Shown here piece by piece: positions 44,287 through 53,372 of a stretch of DNA of 64,000 nucleotides. The stretch is from the NCBI RefSeq assembly GCF_003226345.1, contig NZ_PDOF01000002.1, positions 496,001-560,000 on the forward strand, given 5' to 3'. The stretch comes from Alteribacter lacisalsi (GTDB lineage: Bacteria > Bacillota > Bacilli > Bacillales > Salisediminibacteriaceae). Every line of letters starts with the position of its first letter. The stretch's first letter is position 1. The notes under the pieces were generated by a model, which had not been told where the DNA came from, ran no database searches, and was given only the letters and a program-made list of their open reading frames with translations. The position numbers were made by a program, and so were the translations under genes.

Positions 44287-44895
44287 ATGAAAAAAGTAAC
44301 AGGGATGATTGCAGGGCTGATTCTGGCAGCGGGACTCACAGCTTGTGGTGAAGCATCGATCGAGAATGTCAATAGGGAAGCTAATGAGACAGAAGAGGAT
44401 ACAAGTGCTCAGGCAGTAGAGGCTTCTGAAGAATCGGACGACAATGCAGAAGCATCAGAAGCAGCAGAAGAACAGGCAGCCGAGGAAGAAGTGATTGAAG
44501 AGGAAGGGCTCGGTACTGGAGAAACAGTTGATTTTAATGGTCTTCATGTGACGGTAAAAGAAGTGCGCCTTGATGAAGGGGACGGCGACTGGATGGTCCC
44601 GGACAACGATTTCTTTCTTATTCTGGATGTGAGCATCGAAAACACCACCGATGAGTCAGCAAACGTATCAACGCTTCTTCAGATGAATCTGGTTGACCCG
44701 TCCGGCTACGCCCAGGATATCAGAATTTTTGCCGACACAAGGGGAAGTCTTGATGGGGAAGTAGGTGCCGGACGTACGATGGCAGGAGAGATTGCCTTTG
44801 ACGTGGAAGGAGCGGACTTTTTTGAATTTATCTTTGAAGATCCGTTTATGAGCGGGCAGGCTATCTGGAAAATTGAAGAGAGTGATTGGAAGTAA
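44287..44895 (+). CDS. acidic lipoprotein with DUF4352-like domain
   Basis: 202 residues. Signal peptide with lipobox LTAC (Cys20), then an about 50-residue Glu/Ala/Ser linker. A C-terminal beta domain (from about residue 75) has the DUF4352/immunoglobulin-like pattern: VDFNGLHVTVKEVRLD, then FFLILDVSIENTTDE, then LVDPSGYAQD. It is anchored to the outer membrane face; the role is unknown and perhaps a chaperone-like or binding domain. Start ATG 44287 after AAAGGGGAA. Confidence 0.75.
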   Translation: MKKVTGMIAGLILAAGLTACGEASIENVNREANETEEDTSAQAVEASEESDDNAEASEAAEEQAAEEEVIEEEGLGTGETVDFNGLHVTVKEVRLDEGDGDWMVPDNDFFLILDVSIENTTDESANVSTLLQMNLVDPSGYAQDIRIFADTRGSLDGEVGAGRTMAGEIAFDVEGADFFEFIFEDPFMSGQAIWKIEESDWK

Positions 44896-44912
44896 GCAGA
44901 ATTGATGACTGG

Positions 44913-44949
44913 TCAGAGGGGCTCCCTGTTAAGCCCCTCTGAATCTTTT
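44913..44949 (+). terminator. terminator after the lipoprotein gene
   Basis: TCAGAGGGGC pairs with GCCCCTCTGA, followed by ATCTTTTA. Confidence 0.75.
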
Positions 44950-45164
44950 ATTGCCAATCGTGTACCAAACAGGTTTTAAGATGCCAGATAGATGGAAATT
45001 TAGTACAATAGACATTAGAGATACGGTGACAGGTATGTTTGAAAAGACAATCGCCACTATATACAAAAGCCAAGTGACCCAAACCACCGGCAGTAAGGAA
45101 AAGCACCAGGAAAAGGTTTCTTTCATGTTTTGGGTCAATCACTTCAGAAGCGGAGGAGATCGCA

Positions 45165-46151
45165 ATGTCCAGGACAAAAGGATACTCGACTGTTGAACGG
45201 CTGTTCTATATTCTGCAGCACCTGACAAATCATGAATATGCCACAGCCTCAGAATTGGCAGACTATTGTAAAACATCGACCCGCACAATATACCGTGACA
45301 TGGCCAAGCTTGAGGAACTGGGTGTAAGCTGGCACCGGGAAGGGCGGTTCGGCTATAAGCTGCTCAGTAAACCGATTCAGCAAAATGGAAGACTGACAAA
45401 GGAAGAGTGGATGGCGTTAACCCTTTATCCGATGCTGTCAGAAGGCATTACTTCAGGAGAGCATCCCTTCCACCTGTCATACCGTTCAGGGCTGGAAAAA
45501 GTGATGACCTATGTTCAGAAAGGGGAAAGCGACGGTGCCCTCGGAGAAAGAATCCGGCTTCACGCAAGGCCTAAAGATCCGGCTCAGATCAACGTTATGC
45601 CGGCCATCATACCGGCAATTTCAGAAAATCGTACGATCAAAGTCAGCTACTATTCTATACACCGTGATCAGAGGACCGAGCGAAAAATGGACCCCTACTA
45701 CCTGGTTCCCCGGGAGGGGCATCTGTATGTAATCGCTTACTGTCATCTTAGGGAACTCCCCCGCGTGTTCCGTCTGAGCCGGTTTGAAAAAGTGGAAGCA
45801 ACCAAGAAGACGTTCACCATTCCAAAATCGTTTAATATAGATGAGTATCTTTCCCAGAGATGGTCGATTATTTCTGATGATACTAACACAACGTTCAAAG
45901 TTAAATTTGATAAAGTTGCCTCCCGTTACGTTCTGGAAGAGGATTTTCATGTAGATACGGAGCGGGAACCGCAGACAGACGGTTCGCTCATTTTAAGAAC
46001 AACGGTGAAAAGCAAAGAAGAATTTCTACGGTGGATCAGGTCCTATGGAATCCGGGCGGAAGTTCTTGAACCTGAATCGGTGCGGGAAGAACTGGCGGCT
46101 GAATGCGAAAAGATGTGGAAAGTGTATTCAGAAAAAAAGCAGGAAGCCTGA
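45165..46151 (+). CDS. WYL-domain transcriptional regulator (YafY type)
   Basis: 328 residues. N-terminal DeoR/HTH-11-like helix-turn-helix (about 5-60), with ASELADYCKTSTRTIYRDMA as the recognition unit. The central WYL-like domain has YYLVPREGHLYVIAYCH and the FRLSRFEKVE signature, followed by the C-terminal WCX segment. Such proteins sense ligands or single-stranded nucleic acid, often controlling stress or defence genes. GGAGGAG lies 6 nt before the ATG. No adjacent target gene is obvious. Confidence 0.85.
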   Translation: MSRTKGYSTVERLFYILQHLTNHEYATASELADYCKTSTRTIYRDMAKLEELGVSWHREGRFGYKLLSKPIQQNGRLTKEEWMALTLYPMLSEGITSGEHPFHLSYRSGLEKVMTYVQKGESDGALGERIRLHARPKDPAQINVMPAIIPAISENRTIKVSYYSIHRDQRTERKMDPYYLVPREGHLYVIAYCHLRELPRVFRLSRFEKVEATKKTFTIPKSFNIDEYLSQRWSIISDDTNTTFKVKFDKVASRYVLEEDFHVDTEREPQTDGSLILRTTVKSKEEFLRWIRSYGIRAEVLEPESVREELAAECEKMWKVYSEKKQEA

Positions 46152-46176
46152 AATAGAGGCTCCCTGCTTTTTTTTA
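46137..46176 (+). terminator. terminator after the WYL regulator
   Basis: AGCAGG-AGCCT pairs with AGGCT-CCTGCT overlapping the stop codon region, then TTTTTTT. Confidence 0.8.
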
Positions 46177-46179
46177 TTG

Positions 46180-46363
46180 TTTAGGAAACTATAAAATTCT
46201 GGTCATGTGGACAAGTGTTATTTTTACTTGCGGAGCTTCACGCCTGCAGGACGACTCCTGCGGCAGTGGGCTGGCAGGGTGAGATCCCACAGGGCGCCAG
46301 CCCGAGGAAGCTCACCGCCACCGCCTGGGAAGCGACCGGAAGGTGTGAAGCGGAGCTTCTGGT
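46180..46363 (+). repeat. MITE-like intergenic repeat, copy 7 with left flank
   Basis: A core of about 130 bp (GGACGACTCCTGCGGCAGTGG; CACCGCCTGGGAAGCGACCG) with imperfect inverted ends (GAGCTTCACGCCT versus AGGTGTGAAGCGG). About 50 AT-rich bases to its left (AAACTATAAAATTC) recur beside copy 8 at 49866. Confidence 0.75.
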
Positions 46364-46375
46364 CTTGAGAGCGCT

Positions 46376-47515
46376 TCAGCGCTTTTGTTCCTGTTTTTTT
46401 TCTTTAAATCCATGCACAATAAATTGTTTTAAGGCGGCGAGTACACCGATGTCCTGTAGAATCACCAGGATGACGAGAATGAGCGGTCCGAGAAACAGCC
46501 CGAAGGCGCCGAACAGCTGAAACCCGGCAAAAAGAGACACGAGCACGGCAAGAGGGTGAAGGTTCATACTTGAACTGAGAATTTTAGGTTCAAGGGACTG
46601 CCGTGCGATGAGCGTAACAGCATAAACAATCGACACCCCAATACCGAGTGTGAGATCCCCGACAATAAACAGGTAAATGGCCCACGGGATCAGAATGGTT
46701 CCTGAGCCAAGGTAAGGAAGAATTTCCGCAATCCCCACCACTATTGCGAGTGTCACAGCCTGGTCGACGCCGATGATCGTCAGTCCGATAAGAACGATCA
46801 CACTTGTAAGAGCCATCAAAATCAGCTGGGCCCGGATAAAACCGAATACTCGGACTCTGAATGCAGCGCCGAACAGTCGAAGCTTTCTGAGGACCGCCGC
46901 TGAAAAGAAAGAAACGACTGACCGGCGCATCGCTCCCCAGTCTTTCCCGATAAAGTAAAAGCTCAGGAGGATAAATAAAATAATGATAAGTGACGAAGGT
47001 ACGAGAATGAGCAGCTGTCTGAGGGCATCTGCCAGACGCTGACCGAACTGGCCCAGAACCTCACCGGCCTGTGTACCAAGCGCGGTAATGCTCTCCTGAA
47101 GGGCCTGCTGCTGTTCCGGTGTCAGATTGGATACAACACCTGTCACTTCATTCCATAGAGGAAGGATCGTTTCATTAAAAAATTCCTGCATATGTACTGA
47201 AGCCGTTTCGAACCAGCCCGGCGCATATTTAGTAATCTGCTGAATGCCGAAAATGGCCAGAAAGGTCAGGCCGGTAAACAATCCGCCTACCGTTGTCACG
47301 CCTACAAGCAGGGCGACGAGAACCGCCAGTCCGTTTGGGAAACGCAGCTTTTTCCGCAGCACCCTGACAAGCGGAAGCAGGGGCCAGACGAGAACAGCCG
47401 CAATCACAAAGGGATAGGTGAGGCGGAAGACCTGTCCGAGAAGCCAAAGAGAACATAGAAGCACAACGGCAAAACCGAGTGCTCTCAGAAGTATGTATAC
47501 CTGCTGTTTTGTCAT
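46376..47515 (-). CDS. AI-2E family transporter (YtvI-like)
   Basis: 379 residues, seven or eight membrane helices and a periplasmic segment around 90-130. The C-terminal half has the conserved PYLGSGTILIPWAIYLF, then SLEPKILSSSMNLHPLAVLV and FGLFLGPLILVI blocks of the AI-2E/PerM family. The B. subtilis relative YtvI is a sporulation membrane protein. It is a channel or exporter whose substrate is not established. GGAGGTGAGG precedes the ATG at 47515. Confidence 0.85.
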   Translation of the reverse strand: MTKQQVYILLRALGFAVVLLCSLWLLGQVFRLTYPFVIAAVLVWPLLPLVRVLRKKLRFPNGLAVLVALLVGVTTVGGLFTGLTFLAIFGIQQITKYAPGWFETASVHMQEFFNETILPLWNEVTGVVSNLTPEQQQALQESITALGTQAGEVLGQFGQRLADALRQLLILVPSSLIIILFILLSFYFIGKDWGAMRRSVVSFFSAAVLRKLRLFGAAFRVRVFGFIRAQLILMALTSVIVLIGLTIIGVDQAVTLAIVVGIAEILPYLGSGTILIPWAIYLFIVGDLTLGIGVSIVYAVTLIARQSLEPKILSSSMNLHPLAVLVSLFAGFQLFGAFGLFLGPLILVILVILQDIGVLAALKQFIVHGFKEKKQEQKR

Positions 47516-47660
47516 CCAATCCTCACCTCCGTACGATGTATTGCCGCATCAGGTTATTGTTCCATTATCGCCTGAAGAACGAGGAACAACACCTCCGAAT
47601 AATAAGATTCGACTATTTTCACGTTTTTCCTTCCATAATATGCCCATTCCTTTCCGATAG

Positions 47661-47689
47661 AAAAACTCCCTGACCTGTTGTCAGGGAGC
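47661..47689 (-). terminator. terminator after the acidic lipoprotein gene
   Basis: On the minus strand CTCCCTGAC and GTCAGGGAG arms are followed by TTTTTC. Confidence 0.85.
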
Positions 47690-47700
47690 ATGGCTATTGA

Positions 47701-48612
47701 TTATTCGTCACCTTCGTCGTCCTGGTCGTCCTCTTCGCCTTCTACGTCTTCATCACCTTCTGCATCTTCTTCTGCATCCTCACTTTGGAAATCTTCTTCT
47801 TCCATTTCAGGCGCTGAGAAAGTGTTAGCCATTGCTACAACAATCGCTTCGTATTCTTCATCGGCTGCTTCTTCAGGGAACTGAAGGGAAACCATATGGG
47901 AACCGAAGTCAAAAATACTGAAAAATTCATATCCTACGATGGCCTGATCGCGGAGTGCATCGGTCCAGCCGCCCCCGGATGCTTCACCTTCATAACGGAA
48001 ATAAAAGTCAAATTCTGCGTCATCCTGCATCTGATATGTTTCATGACTGTCAACGTATGCACGGTTTTCAACCAGCGGTTCGCGAAGTTCGATTTCACGG
48101 TCCATATCAACTTCGGCGATAGCAGGTTCACCTTCATCATCTTCTGAAATCGTCTCTTCGATCATCATTCTTAATCCGTAAAGCTGGTGATTTTCATCGT
48201 CAACAACGACCATGTCAACTCCGTTTTCGTCTTCTTCAAGTTCAAGACCTTCCATCAGCTTAATTTCAGCTCCGAATGAGGTTTCGTGGACTTCTGCATC
48301 CACTGTGCCTTCTGAACCGTTTACTTCATAGGCAATTTCATTTTCATCTGCTTCAATCAGTGTAATTTCACTTTCTGCTACAGCACCTTCTTCGACGGTT
48401 GCTTCTCCGTCTTCTTCAGTGCCGTCGTCATCTTCCTCTGTCATCTCATCGTCGTCGTCATCCTCAAGGTCGTCATCATCCAGGTCTTCACCCGTACCGT
48501 TTTCCTCTGTGTCGCCGTTTCCGTTATCTGTGTCGGCCTCATCGTCCCCTCCGCAGGCTACGAGGGCTATGGATAATGTTCCTGCAATCAGTGTTTTGGA
48601 AATTACTTTCAT
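47701..48612 (-). CDS. very acidic lipoprotein, unknown
   Basis: 303 residues. Lipobox LVAC (Cys20), then about 60 residues almost entirely Asp and Glu. A middle domain (about 80-270) contains an aromatic-rich part (DAEFDFYFRYEGEASGGGW), and the tail is again acidic. No family recognised. The acidic linkers suit a cell-surface protein of a salt-tolerant organism. ATG 48612 is used because AAAGGAG ends 7 nt upstream; the ATG three codons earlier abuts that site. An inverted repeat TTATCA-AA-TGATAA lies at 48643-48656 in its promoter region. Confidence 0.75.
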   Translation of the reverse strand: MKVISKTLIAGTLSIALVACGGDDEADTDNGNGDTEENGTGEDLDDDDLEDDDDDEMTEEDDDGTEEDGEATVEEGAVAESEITLIEADENEIAYEVNGSEGTVDAEVHETSFGAEIKLMEGLELEEDENGVDMVVVDDENHQLYGLRMMIEETISEDDEGEPAIAEVDMDREIELREPLVENRAYVDSHETYQMQDDAEFDFYFRYEGEASGGGWTDALRDQAIVGYEFFSIFDFGSHMVSLQFPEEAADEEYEAIVVAMANTFSAPEMEEEDFQSEDAEEDAEGDEDVEGEEDDQDDEGDE

Positions 48613-48711
48613 ATGTGTCATCTCCTTTAGACTAGTTCAATATTATCAAATGATAACAATTTTTGAGCAATTACGAAAGTTTAACAACCTGTAATAAATG
48701 TGTAAAATTAT

Positions 48712-48725
48712 CTAAATATATTTAG
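48712..48725. promoter_or_regulatory. 14-bp perfect palindrome
   Basis: CTAAATATATTTAG, in the 288-bp space between the lipoprotein and the lipid-kinase gene. It might be an operator for either; in AT-rich DNA chance is also possible. Confidence 0.35.
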
Positions 48726-48900
48726 GTGATCGAAGAATGTAGGCGCAAAGTCATGTGCAGCCCGACTCACCTCCCTGAGAGTTATTTAGCCTTTCTGAAA
48801 ATAATTAAACATGTTCAGGCTGACACAGCTGAAGGCTCATGTTATTTTCAATGGTGTTACGGGTAAAATGGAAGTAAGTCACAAGCTGAGGTCGTTGATT

Positions 48901-49794
48901 ATGTATGAACGGGTGTTACTTCTTTACAATGGAAATGCAGGTCAAAGAGAAATAGAACGGCATCTTGAAACGATTACAGGGGTGCTGGCTGCCAAGGCAG
49001 ATGAACTGACACTGAAGCGGACGAAGCGGAAAGGACACGCGGAAGAAATATGCAGGGAGCATGGGGAGGATGCAGACCTTGTCTGTATTCTTGGCGGGGA
49101 CGGGACTGTCCATGAATGTATCAACGGTCTTGCAGAACTGAAGGACCCTCCAATCGCAGCCATTCTTCCGGGAGGCACGTGCAATGACTTTTCCCGCTCT
49201 CTCGGAATTCCACAGAATATGAAACAGGCAGCTGAAACGATCGCAGAAGGAAAAACGGAAAAAGTAGACATTTTGAAAGCCAACGACCGCTGGGTTAGCA
49301 ATTTTGTCGGACTTGGCCTGATCACCGATGCTTCGCAGAACATCGATGATCAGCTGAAAGGCACATTCGGGCGGCTCAGCTATTACCTGAGTGCTTTCAA
49401 AACCGCCCGGGAGGCAAAACTGTTCGGTTATTCCCTGAAACTGCCTGACAGAAAGATTACAGACCAGGCGGTTATGATTCTGGCTGCAAACGGCAACTAT
49501 ATCGGCACCAATCAGCTGCCTGCTCTTCACGAAAATCTGAACGACGGGCAGATGAACTTTTTCGTTCTCCGTGAGGCTGGTCTCTCTCTGCTCCGGAATT
49601 TTCTTCAGAACAAAGATCTAAACGAATGGGACAGAAATAACCCTGCATTTGATTTTCTTGAAACAGACGAAGTTGAAATTGAAACAGAAGAACCGATGAA
49701 GCTTGATATGGATGGGGAGGTTTACGAAGAAACACCGGTGAAAATTAAAGTTTACCGGGAGCACCTGACGTTTATCAGGGGCGAGGAACATTAA
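48901..49794 (+). CDS. YegS/BmrU-family lipid (diacylglycerol-like) kinase
   Basis: 297 residues. The nucleotide-binding GGDGTVHECINGL and the PGGTCNDFSRSLGI glycine loop are the signature of the YegS/DgkB lipid-kinase family, which phosphorylates diacylglycerol or similar lipids using ATP. The C-terminal beta domain ends near KLDMDGEVY. ATG 48901 is chosen, with TGAGGTCG about 9 nt upstream; a longer frame from 48811 adds 30 residues without a clear site. A strong terminator follows. Confidence 0.85.
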   Translation: MYERVLLLYNGNAGQREIERHLETITGVLAAKADELTLKRTKRKGHAEEICREHGEDADLVCILGGDGTVHECINGLAELKDPPIAAILPGGTCNDFSRSLGIPQNMKQAAETIAEGKTEKVDILKANDRWVSNFVGLGLITDASQNIDDQLKGTFGRLSYYLSAFKTAREAKLFGYSLKLPDRKITDQAVMILAANGNYIGTNQLPALHENLNDGQMNFFVLREAGLSLLRNFLQNKDLNEWDRNNPAFDFLETDEVEIETEEPMKLDMDGEVYEETPVKIKVYREHLTFIRGEEH

Positions 49795-49818
49795 GCTGAT
49801 GATCTTTACAGGCTATAA

Positions 49819-49864
49819 CAAAAAGGCTTTGTAAATCCGCAATGGATTTTCAAAGCCTTTTTTG
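49819..49864 (+). terminator. terminator after the lipid kinase
   Basis: AAAAGGCTTTG and CAAAGCCTTTT arms with an inner AATCC/GGATT stem, then TT. Confidence 0.85.
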
Positions 49865-49865
49865 T

Positions 49866-49955
49866 TGTTTAAACTATAAAATTCAAATGTTGTGAATAAG
49901 TGTTATTTCCAGTTGCTTTGCTACACACTGCAATGAGACTCCTGAATTCAGGATA
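49866..49955 (+). repeat. MITE-like repeat, degenerate copy 8
   Basis: Matches the left side of copy 7 (AAACTATAAAATTC, AAGTGTTATTT, GAGACTCCTG) and then diverges; the GC-rich right half is lost. Confidence 0.6.
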
Positions 49956-50069
49956 TCAATAAATCCTCGGAAAAGATCCTTCCTATTCCATGATTCTCCA
50001 GAAGAGACATCAGGCCCGCACCAGGCTGGTTTGGGCCCAAGGAATTCAGAGATATTTAATCCCACAAAG

Positions 50070-51209
50070 TTATTTTTCCCTTTTACGCAGCTCCTTCAGG
50101 CTGTACTTCGTCCCCCGCCATTCCACGCCCCCTGCAGCAAGGGTTTTCACAGTGGAGCGCCAGAGACAGTAAAGAAAAATTACCGCGCTCAGCGGAACGG
50201 TTAACACGTACCAGAAAGGATGATAAAAGTACCGTCTGTTTAAGAGAAACATACCGGCAAAAATGAGCAGGACGGTGGCTCCGAGGATCTGTGCCGGTAA
50301 GACAGGCACAAAAACGGCAGCAAACGGCAGCACGTGAAGCGCCAGCACACCAACTGTTGCCGCAGCGACCATCCAGAGCCGGTACTGCATAAACGCGAAC
50401 AGGTTTTTTTCCAGCCCCCTGATCATTGCCCGGAGAGAATCATACCACTGGATAAAAATCAGCCCGTTGCCGAACCCGAGCTGCTGAGCGTATCCGGCCT
50501 CCTTAATCTTTCCACCAAGCTTAATATCATCGTCCGGACGCAGGGCGATCGCCTCGTGAGTACCGGCTGCTTCATAAACAGACCGCTTCATCAGGTTGAA
50601 CGCCCCAACTCCTGCATGACCTGCAGCGACGAAATTCCACACGCCGATAATGCTCCAGAACGTGTAAAATATCCGGTACCAAAGCGTCCCGCCAATATTA
50701 TGGGGCAGGAGTGCCAGGTGATCGAGGCCTTGCCGGAAAGCAAAACTGCCGGCTTTCTCAAGGGCATCGGGGAAAAAGAGAATGTCCGCATCGGCAAAAA
50801 GAAGCCATTCCCCTGACGAAGCCAGCCATCCCTGATAGAGGGCGTGATTTTTGCCGAGCCAGCCTGCAGGGAGCGACTCGATATGAATCACACGCAGGTC
50901 AGGATAACGATCACGCTTTAACCGATCCAGAATGTCTCCGGTTCTGTCAGCGGACCGGTCGTTTACGACGATCACTTCATGAGCGGCACAGGTCTGGGAA
51001 AAGAGCGAGTCCACCGTATCGGCAATCTTCTCTTCCTCATCTTTTGCCGCAATGATGACGGAAATTGATTGAGGTTTATATGAAACTTCCCTTTTGCTCC
51101 CGGTAACTTCATGCCTGACTATAGGCATCTGCCGAATGCCCCGGTACCACTGACTGGCAATTACAGTGACAGCCAGGAGGACGATAGCCATAACCAGTGT
51201 AAACATCAT
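50070..51209 (-). CDS. family 2 glycosyltransferase, membrane
   Basis: 379 residues. One N-terminal helix, a GT-A domain (about 45-270) and three or more C-terminal helices. The nucleotide-sugar site has VIIAAKDEEEKI, VVNDRSADRT and the metal-binding FADADILF. EAIALRPDDDIKLG and the downstream QWYDS supply the acceptor-site acid and a Q-x-x-W-like motif. It resembles HpnB/CrtQ-type transferases acting on lipids or carotenoid acids. GGAGGTG precedes the double ATG at 51209. Donor and acceptor unknown. Confidence 0.82.
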   Translation of the reverse strand: MMFTLVMAIVLLAVTVIASQWYRGIRQMPIVRHEVTGSKREVSYKPQSISVIIAAKDEEEKIADTVDSLFSQTCAAHEVIVVNDRSADRTGDILDRLKRDRYPDLRVIHIESLPAGWLGKNHALYQGWLASSGEWLLFADADILFFPDALEKAGSFAFRQGLDHLALLPHNIGGTLWYRIFYTFWSIIGVWNFVAAGHAGVGAFNLMKRSVYEAAGTHEAIALRPDDDIKLGGKIKEAGYAQQLGFGNGLIFIQWYDSLRAMIRGLEKNLFAFMQYRLWMVAAATVGVLALHVLPFAAVFVPVLPAQILGATVLLIFAGMFLLNRRYFYHPFWYVLTVPLSAVIFLYCLWRSTVKTLAAGGVEWRGTKYSLKELRKREK

Positions 51210-51403
51210 CCTTCACACCTCCCATCAGCCCGATTTGATTTCAGTGTATCACTAAAAAAGGGGAAAAGTGGAGAAGCACACCTGCCCGATGCAGGATCTT
51301 TCCCCATAGGTATCCATTTTCAGACAAACCACTACATTTGCCTGAACGGGCAAAGGCTCAGATACATAGTGTATTAGGAATATACAATAAAGGAGGGACT
51401 CAC

Positions 51404-51532
51404 ATGAGCTGGGGTAATTTTGGCGGATCGTTTGTTCTTGTCATCTTCATTCTTCTGGTGATCATCGGCTGTGCATGCTATAACGGCGGTCAGGTTGGCG
51501 GTGCCGGATACGGTTGCGGATGCGGCTGGTAA
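51404..51532 (+). CDS. YjcZ-family small sporulation membrane protein
   Basis: 42 residues. One hydrophobic helix (FVLVIFILLVIIGCACY) is followed by a Gly/Cys-rich tail ending GYGCGCGW. This is the Bacillus YjcZ family of tiny membrane proteins, linked to sporulation in some species. AAAGGAGG lies 8 nt before ATG 51404. A terminator follows directly. The tail cysteines are unusually numerous. Confidence 0.85.
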   Translation: MSWGNFGGSFVLVIFILLVIIGCACYNGGQVGGAGYGCGCGW

Positions 51533-51547
51533 TCTGATAAAAAAAGA

Positions 51548-51579
51548 AACTGTCTGTCAAAAAAACAGACAGTTTTTTC
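51548..51579 (+). terminator. terminator after the YjcZ-like gene
   Basis: ACTGTCTGT pairs with ACAGACAGT, followed by TTTTTT. Confidence 0.9.
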
Positions 51580-51729
51580 TTTGTTCTGGATTGTGTAGAA
51601 ACAGAGAGAACGGAAAAAGCAGATCCGACAATCTCTCTGTTTCTTTTATGAAGGGGAACAGCCTGGAAAAAAAGAAGTCCCAACGTACAAAAAAACTGTG
51701 GACCAACACGCAGGGAGGGGACGGGGAAA

Positions 51730-52500
51730 ATGGTGGAGATGATGAAGAAGCACGGGTTGTGGGCCGTCTGTTTTACTGTTTTTATTACCGTTGTTCTGAT
51801 GATGACAGTTCAGTCTGGGGACGACCGGGCAGCAGAGGCGCAGGAGGATAAGGAGGAAGGGCAGGAAGAGATGCAGGAGGACACGGAAGACGCGGCAGAA
51901 AACGAAAATGACTCTGTGGAAAACCAGGAAGCCACCGAAGAGGACGAAGCAGACGGATCTGAAGATGAAAACGGAGAACAGGGAACAGATGACGGTGCAG
52001 AAGAATCAGAAGAAGGCGTTGAAGCGGAGGAACAGGATGAAGAAGGAGACCGGGAAGACAGCGCACCTTCTGCAGGGATGAATGGAGAGACGGTTGCCTA
52101 TCAGGCGGGGATGGAACTCCAGACAAACAGCGTCATTGCTGATGCCCACGACTATCTGAATAAAATCACAGGCTGGGGACGGCTCGAGTCGGTCGTCACG
52201 TCGGAGCTGATCATGACGCCCGCCTGGCAGAAGCTTAAAGAAAATCAGGCATTTATGGAGTCGGAAGGGTTTGCAGTGTCCGCGGCAAAGCGGGACATCG
52301 AACGGGCCGGACAGCTGATCATGATTGTGGAAACGGAAGGAGACAAGGATGCTCTTCTTTTCCTACATCGACTGCTTCATGATCTCGATATTCATATTAA
52401 CGAATCGGAAGGACAGCATTTCGGTGTGACGGAAGCATTTGGAGGCGAAGGAGAAGCACAGGGTCTTTCCCTTTATGTGAATCGTTATGCCGGTGAATGA
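51730..52500 (+). CDS. membrane-anchored acidic protein, unknown
   Basis: 256 residues. One signal-anchor helix (about 10-27) is followed by some 90 residues that are mostly Glu, Asp and Gln (residues 32-115). A folded C-terminal domain (about 125-256) has mixed helices (VIADAHDYLNKITGWGRLES). Not recognised. AGGGAGGGG precedes the ATG. It precedes the DUF2935 gene by 74 bp, possibly with read-through. The C-terminal domain may bind a partner at the cell surface. Confidence 0.65.
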   Translation: MVEMMKKHGLWAVCFTVFITVVLMMTVQSGDDRAAEAQEDKEEGQEEMQEDTEDAAENENDSVENQEATEEDEADGSEDENGEQGTDDGAEESEEGVEAEEQDEEGDREDSAPSAGMNGETVAYQAGMELQTNSVIADAHDYLNKITGWGRLESVVTSELIMTPAWQKLKENQAFMESEGFAVSAAKRDIERAGQLIMIVETEGDKDALLFLHRLLHDLDIHINESEGQHFGVTEAFGGEGEAQGLSLYVNRYAGE

Positions 52501-52574
52501 TTGGTTCTTCTAATCATCTTTTCTTCTGAATAAGGTAGATTGGGGGCGATTTACACAGAAGGGAGATGAGCAGA

Positions 52575-53372
52575 ATGTACGAGAAGACGGCCCGGTTTGA
52601 GCATGATTTCTGGCTGCAGGTGATGGGCGATCATGCGCGGTTCATTGAAGATTCTTTTCCGGTTACCGAAAGCGAGGATGCGGCAATTGCCAGAGAATAC
52701 AAAGAAAGCTATGATCAGCTTCTCAGAAAGACGGAACGGGTGAGTGATTTCAGGCGTTTTTCAAGGGAAGCCGGCAGATTGACCGACCAGTTCAGGGACT
52801 TTAAGCTGTCAATCATCAGGAGGCACCTTGAAGGGGAGATCCGGACACACCTTCCCCCTACATTTCTTAATCATATGGTGAACGAACTGGAAGAATACCA
52901 GCTCGTTTTATCCTACCTTGAACGGGGGGAAGAACCTCCTGTCTTTCATGAACTGCACCATCACCTCGTCTGGCTCCTGGATGCAGCGGGACACGCGACC
53001 GCGATTGCCGGAAGCCTGGATATGGTTGAAAAAAGACTTCAGAAAAAAGGAGACGAGTTTGCAGGCACCTTCGAGGACTTTTATATTAAAGCGGTCGAGC
53101 TGTCCGGCTACCTGCGTTCAAATGTCGAGTCCTTTCCGGCACTGAGGCGGATGAATGAGGACGTAAAGCTTGAAATTGAGCTTTTTAAAGGGTTTCTGCA
53201 GGAAATTGAGGAGATGGAGCTGTCTAATGAGCTGCTGAGTACCTTTTCACCGCTTATGGCAGACCACATGGCACGGGAAGAATGCTATTACCTAATGAAA
53301 ATCGCAGAAACAGGCGGTCTGCCAGCCCCGGAGTGTGATCCGTCAGCACCGCGGATTCAGGACGGAATGTAA
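52575..53372 (+). CDS. DUF2935 four-helix-bundle protein
   Basis: 265 residues, almost wholly helical, with histidines and acids at helix positions: RFEHDFWLQVMGDHARF, HELHHHLVW, and MADHMAREECYY. This pattern is typical of the Bacillus DUF2935 family, and the histidine/glutamate sets suggest a bound metal, as inference. ATG 52575 is preferred, with AAGGGAG about 9 nt upstream; ATG 52566 lies inside that site. Stop and the next ATG almost touch (TAAATGA), so translation of the following nucleoside hydrolase is probably coupled. Confidence 0.8.
   Translation: MYEKTARFEHDFWLQVMGDHARFIEDSFPVTESEDAAIAREYKESYDQLLRKTERVSDFRRFSREAGRLTDQFRDFKLSIIRRHLEGEIRTHLPPTFLNHMVNELEEYQLVLSYLERGEEPPVFHELHHHLVWLLDAAGHATAIAGSLDMVEKRLQKKGDEFAGTFEDFYIKAVELSGYLRSNVESFPALRRMNEDVKLEIELFKGFLQEIEEMELSNELLSTFSPLMADHMAREECYYLMKIAETGGLPAPECDPSAPRIQDGM

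Noticed and set aside
10246-46363. Dispersed repeats as CRISPR
   Set aside because: Copies are 4-13 kb apart, vary in length and orientation, and have no regular spacers or cas genes.
51649-51851. Short frame overlapping the start of the anchored acidic protein
   Set aside because: No good ribosome site, biased to Lys and Gly, and it overlaps a far better gene in another frame.
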